From: an uncultured Bacteroidota bacterium
Lineage (GTDB): Bacteria; Bacteroidota; Bacteroidia; Chitinophagales; Chitinophagaceae
Assembly: GCA_946480675.1 (NCBI GenBank)
Contig: CAMLKS010000084.1
Location: forward strand, 1-8,417
Length of the DNA stretch: 8,417 nt
Direction of reading: 5' to 3'
Every line of letters starts with the position of its first letter. The stretch's first letter is position 1. Under the pieces are notes generated by a model, which worked only from the letters and a program-made list of their open reading frames with translations, had not been told where the DNA came from and did not search any database. Positions 1 to 6,780 of the stretch are shown here, in pieces. The translations under genes were made by a program, and so were the position numbers.

Positions 1-2287
1 TAATGAGATGGTTAAGCAGTATCCGCAGATAGCTACTTATCAGGATTTGCTGAACAAGGAGTTTAAGGCGGAGATTGCAAGAAAATATTTCAGCAATACT
101 GCAGCGCTTACACAGTATCCGTACACACCCTCGAAAGACTCAAATTACGCAAATGTCTATATTCCTATAGTGGTGCATATTGTGCATGATTATGGTACGG
201 AGTATATATCCGACAATGATATCTACCAATGGATAGATAACATGAACGTGACCTATAGGAAGCAGAACAGCGAACTGTCAAATGTTATAGCTCCGTTTGT
301 TCCTTATATTGGTAACCCGAAGATACAGTTCCGCCTGGCAACAAAAGACCCGGTGGGTAATCCAACCAAAGGTATTACTCGTTATCATTCTTACCTGACA
401 AAAGGTGGTGACGACCAGGCAAAGTTTGACCTGTGGGCACCAAACAGATACCTGAATATATGGCTGATACGCTTTATAGGACGTGGTATCAGTTCCGGTG
501 TGGTAGCGGCATATTCTACATTCCCGGCTTCTGCGGCAGGGCAACCATATACCGATGGTATCATCGGCGGGGCTGAGTTTCTGGATAAGAACAAAACATA
601 TGAGCACGAAATTGGCCACTACCTGAACCTGCTGCACCCATGGAGCAATAATAACAAAGGCGTAAGTACAGAGTGTGGTGATGATGATGTAGATGATACA
701 CCGCCGACTACAGGTCACTTTAGTACCGGGGGGGCGGCAGGCCCTGCAAGCGCTGGAAACTGTGGTTTGAATATTGTATTGTATGATACTACATGCGCTA
801 CCGGTTATCAGAAAACATATGGCGCAGGTACCGCTGCGGTAACTGCAGATTATCCTGACACTACAAATGTTCAAAACATTATGGATTACGCAGACTGTCC
901 TTCTATGTTTACACACATGCAGGTGGACAGGATGCGTATGGCACTGAAAACTTCTGTTGGAAACCGTAATAATCTGACAACTATCAGCAACCTGGTGGCA
1001 ACAGGTGTAATGGATGCATCGCAGGACCTTGTAGCGAGACCAGACCTGAAACCTGTTCCGGACTATTCTGTTGAAAAGGTAGCCGGCTTTTCTCAGGAAA
1101 GATCTTATTTCCTGTGTGCTAACGACACTTTGCTATTCAACTTTAAAGACAGGAGCTGGCGCGATACCATCTCTGCCGGTAACATAGAGTGGGCATTCAG
1201 TGGTACTACTACCCCAGGCACTGCAACTACAGCTAATAATGGCAGTGTTAGCGTTAAAACACAAACGCCGGGATGGATGACTGTAACATTGAAAGCGACA
1301 GGTAATAATTCAGGTGATTCTACTATTACACGTACCAATGTGTATGCGGCAGACCCTAACTATAAGATAGATGTTAAAACCGGTATCACATACCAGGAGT
1401 TTAATAAAGAAGGTAACGATATTGAAAAATGGCCGATATTCAACTATTACAATAACGACTTTAAATGGGAACTGGCAGACAGGGGATATTATGACAATAC
1501 AAGTATAGTTTACCGTGGCTATGATGCTCGTGAATACCCTGAATTTTTTGTTGGTGCTGCAGGTTCTGTAAGTATCTCCGGACAAAATGTAACTTCTTTG
1601 TCTAAAGATGTGGATGATTTCTTTACCCCTGCTTTCGACCTAAGCGATATTAGCGGTGATTGTAACCTGAACTTTATGTATTCAGGCGCTTACCGCAGTG
1701 CTGATGCCGGTTTGATAAAAGATTCATTAGAGATATCTTATTCTACCACCTGTGGTAGTACATGGACTCCGATGGCTAATCTTACAAAGGGCGACCTGGT
1801 TAATAAAGGTACATACAGCGACCGTTATGCTCCGCAATATCAAGGTGACTGGGATCTGAAGAGCCTTAACATCCCGACAGCTGCACGTACCGGCAGGGTG
1901 TACTTCCGCTTCAGGTACAAACCATCTATCGATTATAATACATTCGTTAATATGGCGCTGGGTAATGATTACTATATCGACCGTATCAACGTTAGTACAT
2001 TCCCTCTGGGTGTGAACACACTGGTGAAAGGAAATACCATCGCTGTAACGCCTAACCCAACTACAGCTAATGCCTTTGTAGTTGTTAAAACGAATACTAC
2101 AGGTACAGCTGCTAACGTAGTAGTTACAGATATTACAGGTAAAGTGGTTTACAAAACACAACAAGTACTGAACAACGCTGTAAACAGCATAGAAATACCT
2201 GCTGAATCTATCCAGGTAAAAGGTATCTATATTGTACAGGTAGTAATGGGTAACCAGGTACAAACTGAGAAATTAGTAGTTCGCTAA
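1..2287 (+). CDS. Secreted M43-family zinc metallopeptidase with C-terminal T9SS type A sorting domain (5' partial)
   Basis: Extracellular zinc endopeptidase of the pappalysin/cytophagalysin group (M43), predicted to leave the cell by the type IX secretion system. The frame is open to the window edge (first full codon at position 2) and the first Met, at position 8, has no signal peptide after it, so the true start lies upstream. Residues below count from that Met. The zinc site is HEIGHYLNLLH (200-210), with E201 as the catalytic base. A CGDDDVDDTPP segment (223-233), typical of the family, follows. The Met-turn is NIMDYADC (290-297). A PKD-like beta domain spans about 366-445, and a jelly-roll-like region with DSLEISYSTTCGSTW (572-586) spans about 495-665. 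The last 80 residues form the sorting domain, with PNP (682-684), DITGKVVY (708-715), GIYIV (739-743) and KLVV (755-758). The usual metzincin Gly between the second and third His is Asn (N207). The substrate is unknown. The gene ends at TAA before a strong terminator. Confidence 0.93.
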   Translation, partial: NEMVKQYPQIATYQDLLNKEFKAEIARKYFSNTAALTQYPYTPSKDSNYANVYIPIVVHIVHDYGTEYISDNDIYQWIDNMNVTYRKQNSELSNVIAPFVPYIGNPKIQFRLATKDPVGNPTKGITRYHSYLTKGGDDQAKFDLWAPNRYLNIWLIRFIGRGISSGVVAAYSTFPASAAGQPYTDGIIGGAEFLDKNKTYEHEIGHYLNLLHPWSNNNKGVSTECGDDDVDDTPPTTGHFSTGGAAGPASAGNCGLNIVLYDTTCATGYQKTYGAGTAAVTADYPDTTNVQNIMDYADCPSMFTHMQVDRMRMALKTSVGNRNNLTTISNLVATGVMDASQDLVARPDLKPVPDYSVEKVAGFSQERSYFLCANDTLLFNFKDRSWRDTISAGNIEWAFSGTTTPGTATTANNGSVSVKTQTPGWMTVTLKATGNNSGDSTITRTNVYAADPNYKIDVKTGITYQEFNKEGNDIEKWPIFNYYNNDFKWELADRGYYDNTSIVYRGYDAREYPEFFVGAAGSVSISGQNVTSLSKDVDDFFTPAFDLSDISGDCNLNFMYSGAYRSADAGLIKDSLEISYSTTCGSTWTPMANLTKGDLVNKGTYSDRYAPQYQGDWDLKSLNIPTAARTGRVYFRFRYKPSIDYNTFVNMALGNDYYIDRINVSTFPLGVNTLVKGNTIAVTPNPTTANAFVVVKTNTTGTAANVVVTDITGKVVYKTQQVLNNAVNSIEIPAESIQVKGIYIVQVVMGNQVQTEKLVVR

Positions 2288-2313
2288 TTCTTACAGTATT
2301 CATAAAACTGAGT

Positions 2314-2348
2314 AAATACCCCCGTTTATCGGGGGTATTTCTTTTTAT
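2314..2348 (+). terminator. Rho-independent terminator after the M43 peptidase gene
   Basis: A perfect 11-bp stem (2314-2324 AAATACCCCCG pairs with 2330-2340 CGGGGGTATTT) encloses a 5-nt loop TTTAT and is followed by the T-rich tail CTTTTTAT. It starts 27 nt after the peptidase stop codon and separates that gene from ftsE. The outer A/T pairs also give an A-run on the left arm, so weak termination in the opposite direction is possible, although no minus-strand gene arrives there. Confidence 0.92.
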
Positions 2349-2382
2349 CTTTTTATATTCGTGCTTTGCGGTGGTTTACCGT

Positions 2383-2390
2383 TATTTTTG
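2383..2390 (+). promoter_or_regulatory. Possible Bacteroidota -7 box for ftsE
   Basis: TATTTTTG matches the Bacteroidota -7 consensus TAnnTTTG. It would place the transcription start about 15-18 nt before the ATG at 2412. The nearest TTTG that could serve as a -33 element (2365-2368) is only 14 nt upstream, shorter than the usual spacing, so the match is partial. The location, just after a strong terminator and before a gene that needs its own promoter, is the main support. Confidence 0.3.
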
Positions 2391-2411
2391 TTATCAAAGG
2401 CTATTATAAAG

Positions 2412-3101
2412 ATGAGCGATACCAGGATAGTTTATTTACGTAATGCAAACATTTACCAGGGCAAAAGCCTGATACTTAGCAATGTGAATTTCGAGGTAAA
2501 TAAAGGTGAGTTTGTATACATGATAGGTAAGACCGGTAGTGGTAAATCGAGCCTTTTGAAAACAATGTATGGCGACTTGTACCTGAAAGAAGGAGAGGGG
2601 AATGTGGCAGGGTTTAACCTGAAGGACCTTTCATGGAAAACAGTACCATTGTTGCGCCGTAACCTGGGTATCGTGTTCCAGGACTTCAGGCTGCTTTCAG
2701 ACCGTAATGTGCATGATAACCTGGAATTTGTGCTGACCGCCACCGGCTGGAAAGACAAGGTGCTGATGAAAGAGAAGATAGAAAACGTACTAAATAAAGT
2801 AGGCCTGAGAGGAAAGGGCTTTAAAATGCCGCATGAAATGTCGGGTGGGGAACAGCAAAGGGTAGATATTGCACGGGCATTGCTGAACAATCCTAAACTC
2901 ATCATTGCAGACGAGCCCACGGGAAACCTGGACCCGGATACTACAGATGAAATCATGCAACTTTTATTCAACATCTGCCGCGATAACCATACTGCATTTA
3001 TTATGGCTACGCACGATTATACTATCATTCATAAATATCCCGCGCGTGTGGTGCGTATAGAGCAGGGGGGGATAAAAGAAATTACACCTGCAGGTATGTA
3101 A
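2412..3101 (+). CDS. ftsE: FtsE-like ABC transporter ATP-binding protein (cell division)
   Basis: ATPase subunit of the FtsEX complex. It binds the inner-membrane protein FtsX and couples ATP hydrolysis to activation of cell-wall hydrolases at the division site. The 229-residue length fits FtsE. All ABC motifs are intact: Walker A GKTGSGKSS (39-47), Q-loop FQD (89-91), signature MSGGEQQR (143-150), Walker B LIIADEP (163-169), D-loop GNLD (171-174) and H-loop ATHD (199-202). I chose the ATG at 2412 (MSDTRIVYL) because it places the first strand where FtsE proteins begin. An upstream GTG at 2361 would add 17 unrelated residues and would start inside the probable promoter. No ftsX is adjacent, as is common in Bacteroidota. 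The 3' end overlaps the convergent glycosyltransferase gene by 20 bp. LolD- or MacB-type ATPases are the alternative assignment, but the short protein with its VYLRNANIYQ N-terminus fits FtsE better. Confidence 0.88.
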   Translation: MSDTRIVYLRNANIYQGKSLILSNVNFEVNKGEFVYMIGKTGSGKSSLLKTMYGDLYLKEGEGNVAGFNLKDLSWKTVPLLRRNLGIVFQDFRLLSDRNVHDNLEFVLTATGWKDKVLMKEKIENVLNKVGLRGKGFKMPHEMSGGEQQRVDIARALLNNPKLIIADEPTGNLDPDTTDEIMQLLFNICRDNHTAFIMATHDYTIIHKYPARVVRIEQGGIKEITPAGM

Positions 3102-4209
3102 GCATTTTTTCGGCATTGTGCCGATTATCATAGTCTTTTAGCAAAGCGGCATTACGGTGTGTAATGTCGTTTTCTGTTAGCGGAACATGCATTAGTTTCC
3201 TGATGTCAGCTACAAAGTCTTGAGCAGATAGTGCTATATGACAAAGCCTATCCAGTCCCGTTCCGTTCAGCATGTTAGCATTCACCAGTACATGGCGGCC
3301 ATTAAATAAGGCATAGAGCAGTTTCAGCTTCATGCCTGTGGGCTGAAAGGTAGGCAACACATGTATTTGTGCCTCCTGTATCAGTTGCCGCATGGTAGCA
3401 TCATCGGGGTTGGCTACCAACCGGCAATTATGCAAAGCACTGCAGGCAGCCACTACTTTTTCATCCGGGTTGCTACCGGTTATGATGAGTGGCGTATCTA
3501 TAGTACTAAATACCTGTTGTGTTAAAAACAAAGCGGCTTCTATGTTTTCAGGGTGGGAGAGATTGCCGTGATATAAGCAATAAGTGCCTGTGCCTGTTTT
3601 GCTATTCACCTTTTCATATGGATGAAATGGCGCAATGAATTGCGTAACGGCTTTCGGGTATAGTTTTTCAAAGTAGCCAGCATCTGCCATGGATAGCGGT
3701 AGGAATACATTAGCGGCATTTAATTGTTCTTCATAGCGTTTCAGTAGCCTTGACTCTGTTCTGAAAAACATTTTCTTAAACAGTTCACCTTCCTTGTTGC
3801 CTAATTGCCTGTAATAGTCCCATTCCACATTGTGATTGCGGATGGCCTTTTGCCTTTGCGCTAACGATAGATGGTTGATATAATAAGTAGTATGCACCCC
3901 TTCAAAGAGGATGGGGGCATCTATTTCTATGAGTCGCTGCAATAATAAATCACTGCGGCGCGAATTGACGATATATGGCTTGCTAAACGAAATGCCAGCT
4001 AAACCTGTTTTACGGGGATAATACCACACTTCTTTACAATATTGCTGCAGCTGTTCGCTATGGGCACGGCCATATTCAAAGCAATGCAGGTATATCTCTG
4101 CGCCTGCTTCGTACAGGTGCTTCAGTTTATAAAATACATCTATCACCCCGCCATAAGTAGGCGGATAGGGTACATCAAACGATATAATATGTAGCTTATG
4201 CTTTGGCAA
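3082..4209 (-). CDS. GT-B fold glycosyltransferase (GT4-like), probable TTG start
   Basis: Predicted cytoplasmic sugar transferase for a surface glycan; donor and acceptor are unknown. With the TTG start at 4209 the protein has 375 residues. The N-terminal Rossmann domain has the VPYPPTYGG loop (13-21). An HNVEW motif (126-130), shared with sugar transferases of this kind, ends the first domain. The C-terminal domain begins at HGNLSHPEN (214-222) and contains PTFQPTGMKLKLLYALFNG (286-304). In that stretch Tyr299 occupies the place where GT4 enzymes usually carry the second Glu of the EX7E motif. The only in-frame ATG (4311) would add 34 low-quality residues lying over the upstream gene, whereas TTG at 4209 starts directly before the first beta strand (PKHKLHIIS). 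The start overlaps the stop of the upstream glycosyltransferase by 14 bp, which suggests translational coupling. The 3' end overlaps convergent ftsE by 20 bp. Confidence 0.85.
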   Translation of the reverse strand: MPKHKLHIISFDVPYPPTYGGVIDVFYKLKHLYEAGAEIYLHCFEYGRAHSEQLQQYCKEVWYYPRKTGLAGISFSKPYIVNSRRSDLLLQRLIEIDAPILFEGVHTTYYINHLSLAQRQKAIRNHNVEWDYYRQLGNKEGELFKKMFFRTESRLLKRYEEQLNAANVFLPLSMADAGYFEKLYPKAVTQFIAPFHPYEKVNSKTGTGTYCLYHGNLSHPENIEAALFLTQQVFSTIDTPLIITGSNPDEKVVAACSALHNCRLVANPDDATMRQLIQEAQIHVLPTFQPTGMKLKLLYALFNGRHVLVNANMLNGTGLDRLCHIALSAQDFVADIRKLMHVPLTENDITHRNAALLKDYDNRHNAEKMLTYLQV

Positions 4210-5296
4210 GGTTATCGTAAAAGTCGAGTAATGTTTTCGCTTCGTGCTGCCAGCAATATTTTTCGCGGGCTGGCAGGCAGTTTTGTTGCAGTTGGTGGTG
4301 ATACGGCTCATCGTGCAGCAGCCTATTCAACGCCGCTGCAATGTTTTCTGGAGTTGGGTCGGCAATGAGGGTGGCTATTTCAAATTCGCTGTTCACATAC
4401 TCATACTCTTCGTACTTATTGCATATCTGCGGCACGCCATTGTGCATATAATCAAAAAAACGATTGGCCAGAGACAGGCGATTGCTAAGGCTGGTGTCTT
4501 CAAACAGGGTAATGCCAACCCATGCATTGATGGTATATTGTTTCAGTTCTTCTGGTGGCACATAGCCTTTAAAAGTGATTTTATGTTCCAGCTTATGTTC
4601 CTTCATGATGGCGATGGCTTCATCATAAAAATTGCCTGCACCGCAAATAATGAGTGGAGCATCTACATATTTCATTGCAGGTATTACCTGCTCGAATCGG
4701 CGGCCTACGTTTACAGCACCCTGGTACAGGATGTACTTCTCTTTTTTTTCAGGAATAGCTAAGGGTTTCAGTACTGTAATATTTCGCACTAAGGCATAGT
4801 CCACACCATAGCGCTTTTTTAGCTCTGCTACAATGCCCGCACCCACCGTGTATCCATGCGGAAAACGCGGTACGGCAAAGTTGGCTATCGCATTCCACAT
4901 ACGGGAAATGGAAGGACGAGATATGACTTCCTTCAGCTCTACAAATAGTTCATGCGCATCATGCACCCGTTTCTTTCTGCGGATGGCCGATGCGAAATAA
5001 ACCGGCAGTATGGTATCAAGGTCTATACAGCACATGATGTCTGCCGGCCTGAAAAGAAGGAAGAAAAAGAGCTTGGTCCAGAAGTCTACATACAGCAGCT
5101 TGCCTTTCTCTGCAATGATAGGCAGCCTTACCTGTTTATAAGGACGCTGTGCCAGCGGCTTACTGTCTTTTTTCCTGAAGCCAACGATAGTGACATCATA
5201 CCCCGCATCTGCCAGCGTGGTACAGATACGTATCATGCGCTGGTCATAATTCAGATCGTTAGTAACGGTGAAAACTATGCGGGTGGCTCTTTTCAT
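4196..5296 (-). CDS. GT-B fold glycosyltransferase (GT4-like), first gene of the minus-strand pair
   Basis: Predicted glycosyltransferase of 366 residues, probably using a nucleotide sugar to extend a surface glycan on the cytoplasmic side of the membrane. The N-terminal motif is TNDLNYDQRMIR (12-23), followed by a hydrophobic stretch (about 67-90, with WTKLFFFLLFRP at 73-84) that could hold it to the membrane as a monotopic protein. DLDTILPVYFA (92-102) and VHDAHELFVE (111-120) complete the first domain. The second domain starts at LYQGAVNVGRR (190-200) and has ICGAGNFYDE (217-226), KGYVPPEELKQY (243-254) and ANRFFDYMHNGVP (277-289). The last is an NKxFEY-type donor-site motif with Asp282 in place of Glu. 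The ATG at 5296 gives a natural start (MKRATRIVFTVTND). It is the promoter-proximal gene of the pair, transcribed away from the 5406-6614 glycosyltransferase, and its stop overlaps the next start. Confidence 0.88.
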   Translation of the reverse strand: MKRATRIVFTVTNDLNYDQRMIRICTTLADAGYDVTIVGFRKKDSKPLAQRPYKQVRLPIIAEKGKLLYVDFWTKLFFFLLFRPADIMCCIDLDTILPVYFASAIRRKKRVHDAHELFVELKEVISRPSISRMWNAIANFAVPRFPHGYTVGAGIVAELKKRYGVDYALVRNITVLKPLAIPEKKEKYILYQGAVNVGRRFEQVIPAMKYVDAPLIICGAGNFYDEAIAIMKEHKLEHKITFKGYVPPEELKQYTINAWVGITLFEDTSLSNRLSLANRFFDYMHNGVPQICNKYEEYEYVNSEFEIATLIADPTPENIAAALNRLLHDEPYHHQLQQNCLPAREKYCWQHEAKTLLDFYDNLAKA

Positions 5297-5301
5297 TGAC
5301 T

Positions 5302-5363
5302 TACGGTTGCCAAAATACAGCTTTTATGTGTTATGGACGAAATATGGTTTCTTTGCAACCGTA
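5302..5363. repeat. Perfect 9-bp inverted repeat in the divergent intergenic region
   Basis: TACGGTTGC (5302-5310) and its exact reverse complement GCAACCGTA (5355-5363) are separated by 44 nt, with 53 bp between arm centres, close to five helical turns. Each arm sits next to a TTTG or TTTTG on the strand read towards its own gene (TTTG then GCAACCGTA on plus, TTTTG then GCAACCGTA on minus). The arms could be operator half-sites for one regulator acting on both genes, or similar initial transcribed sequences of two related promoters. The match is seen directly; the function is inferred. Confidence 0.6.
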
Positions 5364-5395
5364 GAAATAAAACGCAACTGTGCGGCGTTTATTTC
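5364..5395 (+). other. Hairpin in the leader of the 5406-6614 glycosyltransferase gene
   Basis: GAAATAAAACGC (5364-5375) pairs with GCGTTTATTTC (5385-5395), giving 11 base pairs with one bulged A and a 9-nt loop. It begins directly after the right arm of the 9-bp inverted repeat and ends 10 nt before the ATG at 5406. No T-run follows on the plus strand, so it is not a typical terminator. It could reduce ribosome access or stabilise the leader RNA. Confidence 0.55.
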
Positions 5396-5405
5396 ATGGC
5401 TATAT

Positions 5406-6614
5406 ATGCACCGCAAGCGAATATTGATACTTACCAACCGTGTGCCATACCCATTGAATGATGGTGGCAACCTTGCCATGCATGCCATAATACAAGGTTA
5501 CAAGCAGCAAGGTTGGGAAGTGTACCTGCTGTCTATGAACACCAGCAGGCATAGGGTGGAAGGCACAGTGCTGAGCACCATTTATACAGATCTGTATGCA
5601 TTTGAAACAGTGGATGTAGATAACAGCATCACGATTGCAGGAGCAGTAAAGAATCTGTTGTTTAGCAAAGAGCCGGAACATGCAGCGCGTTTTTACACAC
5701 AGGCTTTTGCCGATAAACTGACTGCGGTATTAAAACAATTTCAACCCGATGCGGTGCAGGTAGAGAGTGTGTTCCTTTCTTCTTATTTGCCATTGATAAA
5801 ACAACATTCGCATGCTAAAACTATACTGCGCCTGCACAATATAGAATGGCAGATATGGCAAAGGCTGGCGATGCAAACAGGCAATCCTATAAAACGCGGG
5901 TACCTGCAAACGCTGTCGCAGAGGATGCAGCATTATGAAGAGAAAGTATGGAAACAATATGACCTGCTGCTACCCATAACAGAGGTAGATGCTGCGGTGG
6001 TAAAGCAACATGCCGATGCTCAGCAAGTATTCACCATTCCTTTTGGTATAGCTATAGATAAGATAAAGCAACAGCTGGATGCAGTGTGGGCGGGCTATCA
6101 TATAGGTGCTATGGATTGGTTGCCCAACCAGCAGGCCATCGACTGGTTTATAACTGAGGTATGGCCATTGATAAAACAGAAACAACCTGATTTTACGTTT
6201 CACTTTGCAGGCCGCCATATGCCCCGGCGTTATTTTGATGTACAGGCCGATGGCATCACTTGTGCCGGTGAAGTGGCCGATGCTGCCGCGTTTATAGCCG
6301 ATAAAAAGATACTGCTGGTCCCGCTGTTGTCTGGTGGCGGTATCAGAGTAAAGACATTAGAAGCTATGGCTGCCGGCAAGCTGGTTGTCAGTACTAATAT
6401 AGGCATGCAGGGTATATCAGCCGTAGCAGGCTCGCACTACCTGCTGGCTGATACGCCACAGGCATTTGCCGATGCAGTAAGTTGGGTGTTAAGTAATAAA
6501 ACACAAGCGGCTGCTATAGGCCATGCTGCCGCGGCACTTATTCGTGATAGGTATGATGCAACTGCGCTTGCCGCTACACTGAACCGAAAAGTTGAAGCGC
6601 TTTTATCGCGCTAA
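5406..6614 (+). CDS. GT-B glycosyltransferase similar to PEP-CTERM/exosortase-associated sugar transferases
   Basis: Predicted cytoplasmic glycosyltransferase of 402 residues, group 1 (GT4). The N-terminal motif is LTNRVPYPLNDGG (9-21), followed by LRLHNIEWQIW (141-151) at the end of the first domain and LLLPITEVDA (187-196) in the linker region. The second domain has GAMDWLPN (234-241), FHFAGRHMP (265-273) and PLLSGGGIRVKTLEAMAAG (306-324). Glu319 corresponds to the second Glu of EX7E; the first is replaced by Gly311, as in the GGG-I-R-x-K-x-LEA subgroup. I chose the ATG at 5406 because it starts right before the first beta strand (KRILILTN). An upstream in-frame ATG at 5268 would add 46 residues that look non-conserved and would overlap the divergent gene. 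The RVPYP pattern resembles the family annotated as sugar transferase, PEP-CTERM/EpsH1 associated. No exosortase is visible here, so that role is not implied. No clear terminator follows. Confidence 0.9.
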   Translation: MHRKRILILTNRVPYPLNDGGNLAMHAIIQGYKQQGWEVYLLSMNTSRHRVEGTVLSTIYTDLYAFETVDVDNSITIAGAVKNLLFSKEPEHAARFYTQAFADKLTAVLKQFQPDAVQVESVFLSSYLPLIKQHSHAKTILRLHNIEWQIWQRLAMQTGNPIKRGYLQTLSQRMQHYEEKVWKQYDLLLPITEVDAAVVKQHADAQQVFTIPFGIAIDKIKQQLDAVWAGYHIGAMDWLPNQQAIDWFITEVWPLIKQKQPDFTFHFAGRHMPRRYFDVQADGITCAGEVADAAAFIADKKILLVPLLSGGGIRVKTLEAMAAGKLVVSTNIGMQGISAVAGSHYLLADTPQAFADAVSWVLSNKTQAAAIGHAAAALIRDRYDATALAATLNRKVEALLSR

Positions 6615-6713
6615 ATCAACCATTTACATCATTTTATACCGGATATTTACCGTTTCATCGGGTATCATCGGCAATATCAATAAGTGTATATCGTATTTAC
6701 ATGCAATTGGTTG

Positions 6714-6721
6714 TAAATTTG
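6714..6721 (+). promoter_or_regulatory. Possible Bacteroidota -7 box for ribBA
   Basis: TAAATTTG fits the TAnnTTTG consensus and would start transcription near 6726, giving a leader of roughly 55 nt before the ATG at 6781. A second match, TACTTTTG (6762-6769), would leave a leader of only a few nucleotides. Neither has a clear TTTG -33 element at 17-23 nt upstream. The 6615-6780 gap shows no FMN riboswitch-like sequence and no Shine-Dalgarno site near the start codon. Confidence 0.35.
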
Positions 6722-6780
6722 CAGATAATTAGAGGAATCAAGGACGATTTATCTGAATTTTTACTTTTGAATTATTTATA

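Larger units (their letters stand above)
5297..5405. promoter_or_regulatory. Divergent promoter region between two glycosyltransferase units
   Basis: This 109-bp region must contain the promoters for both the minus-strand glycosyltransferase pair and the plus-strand gene starting at 5406. On the minus strand, TATTTTG (5317-5311) is one base short of the TAnnTTTG -7 consensus and would give a leader of about 10 nt. On the plus strand only a TTTG (5352-5355) is seen, without a well-spaced TA. The region also holds a perfect inverted repeat and a hairpin, listed separately. Assignment as a promoter region follows from gene orientation; the exact promoter positions are inference. Confidence 0.6.

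Noticed and set aside
278..916. Long minus-strand open frame (212 codons) opposite the M43 gene
   Set aside because: It lies wholly within the clearly coding M43 frame, and its translation is rich in Cys, Ile and Thr with no recognisable motif. It is a shadow of the real gene, as are the similar antisense frames at 1310-1585 and 1727-2263.
2361..2411. GTG-initiated extension of ftsE
   Set aside because: The extra residues (MLCGGLPLFLLSKAIIK) are not part of FtsE proteins and overlap the probable promoter box. They resemble a short signal anchor only by chance.
3085..3124. Palindrome ACCTGCAGGT and a 6-bp hairpin (TCGGCA, loop TTG, TGCCGA) at the ftsE / glycosyltransferase junction
   Set aside because: On the plus strand the T-run comes before the hairpin, not after it. 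On the minus strand an A-run follows. Both elements lie in coding sequence, so neither qualifies as a terminator.
4244..4762. 172-codon plus-strand open frame inside the minus-strand glycosyltransferase
   Set aside because: The minus-strand frame carries conserved GT-B motifs throughout. The plus-strand product has no family resemblance.
6632..6671. Terminator after the 5406-6614 glycosyltransferase
   Set aside because: Only weak, bulged pairings between ATACCG-like and CGGGTAT-like segments are present, without a T-tail.
6615..6780. FMN riboswitch upstream of ribBA
   Set aside because: The gap is A/T-rich and lacks the conserved G-rich segments of the RFN element. The short CATCGG direct repeat (6656-6661 and 6666-6671) is too small to be meaningful.
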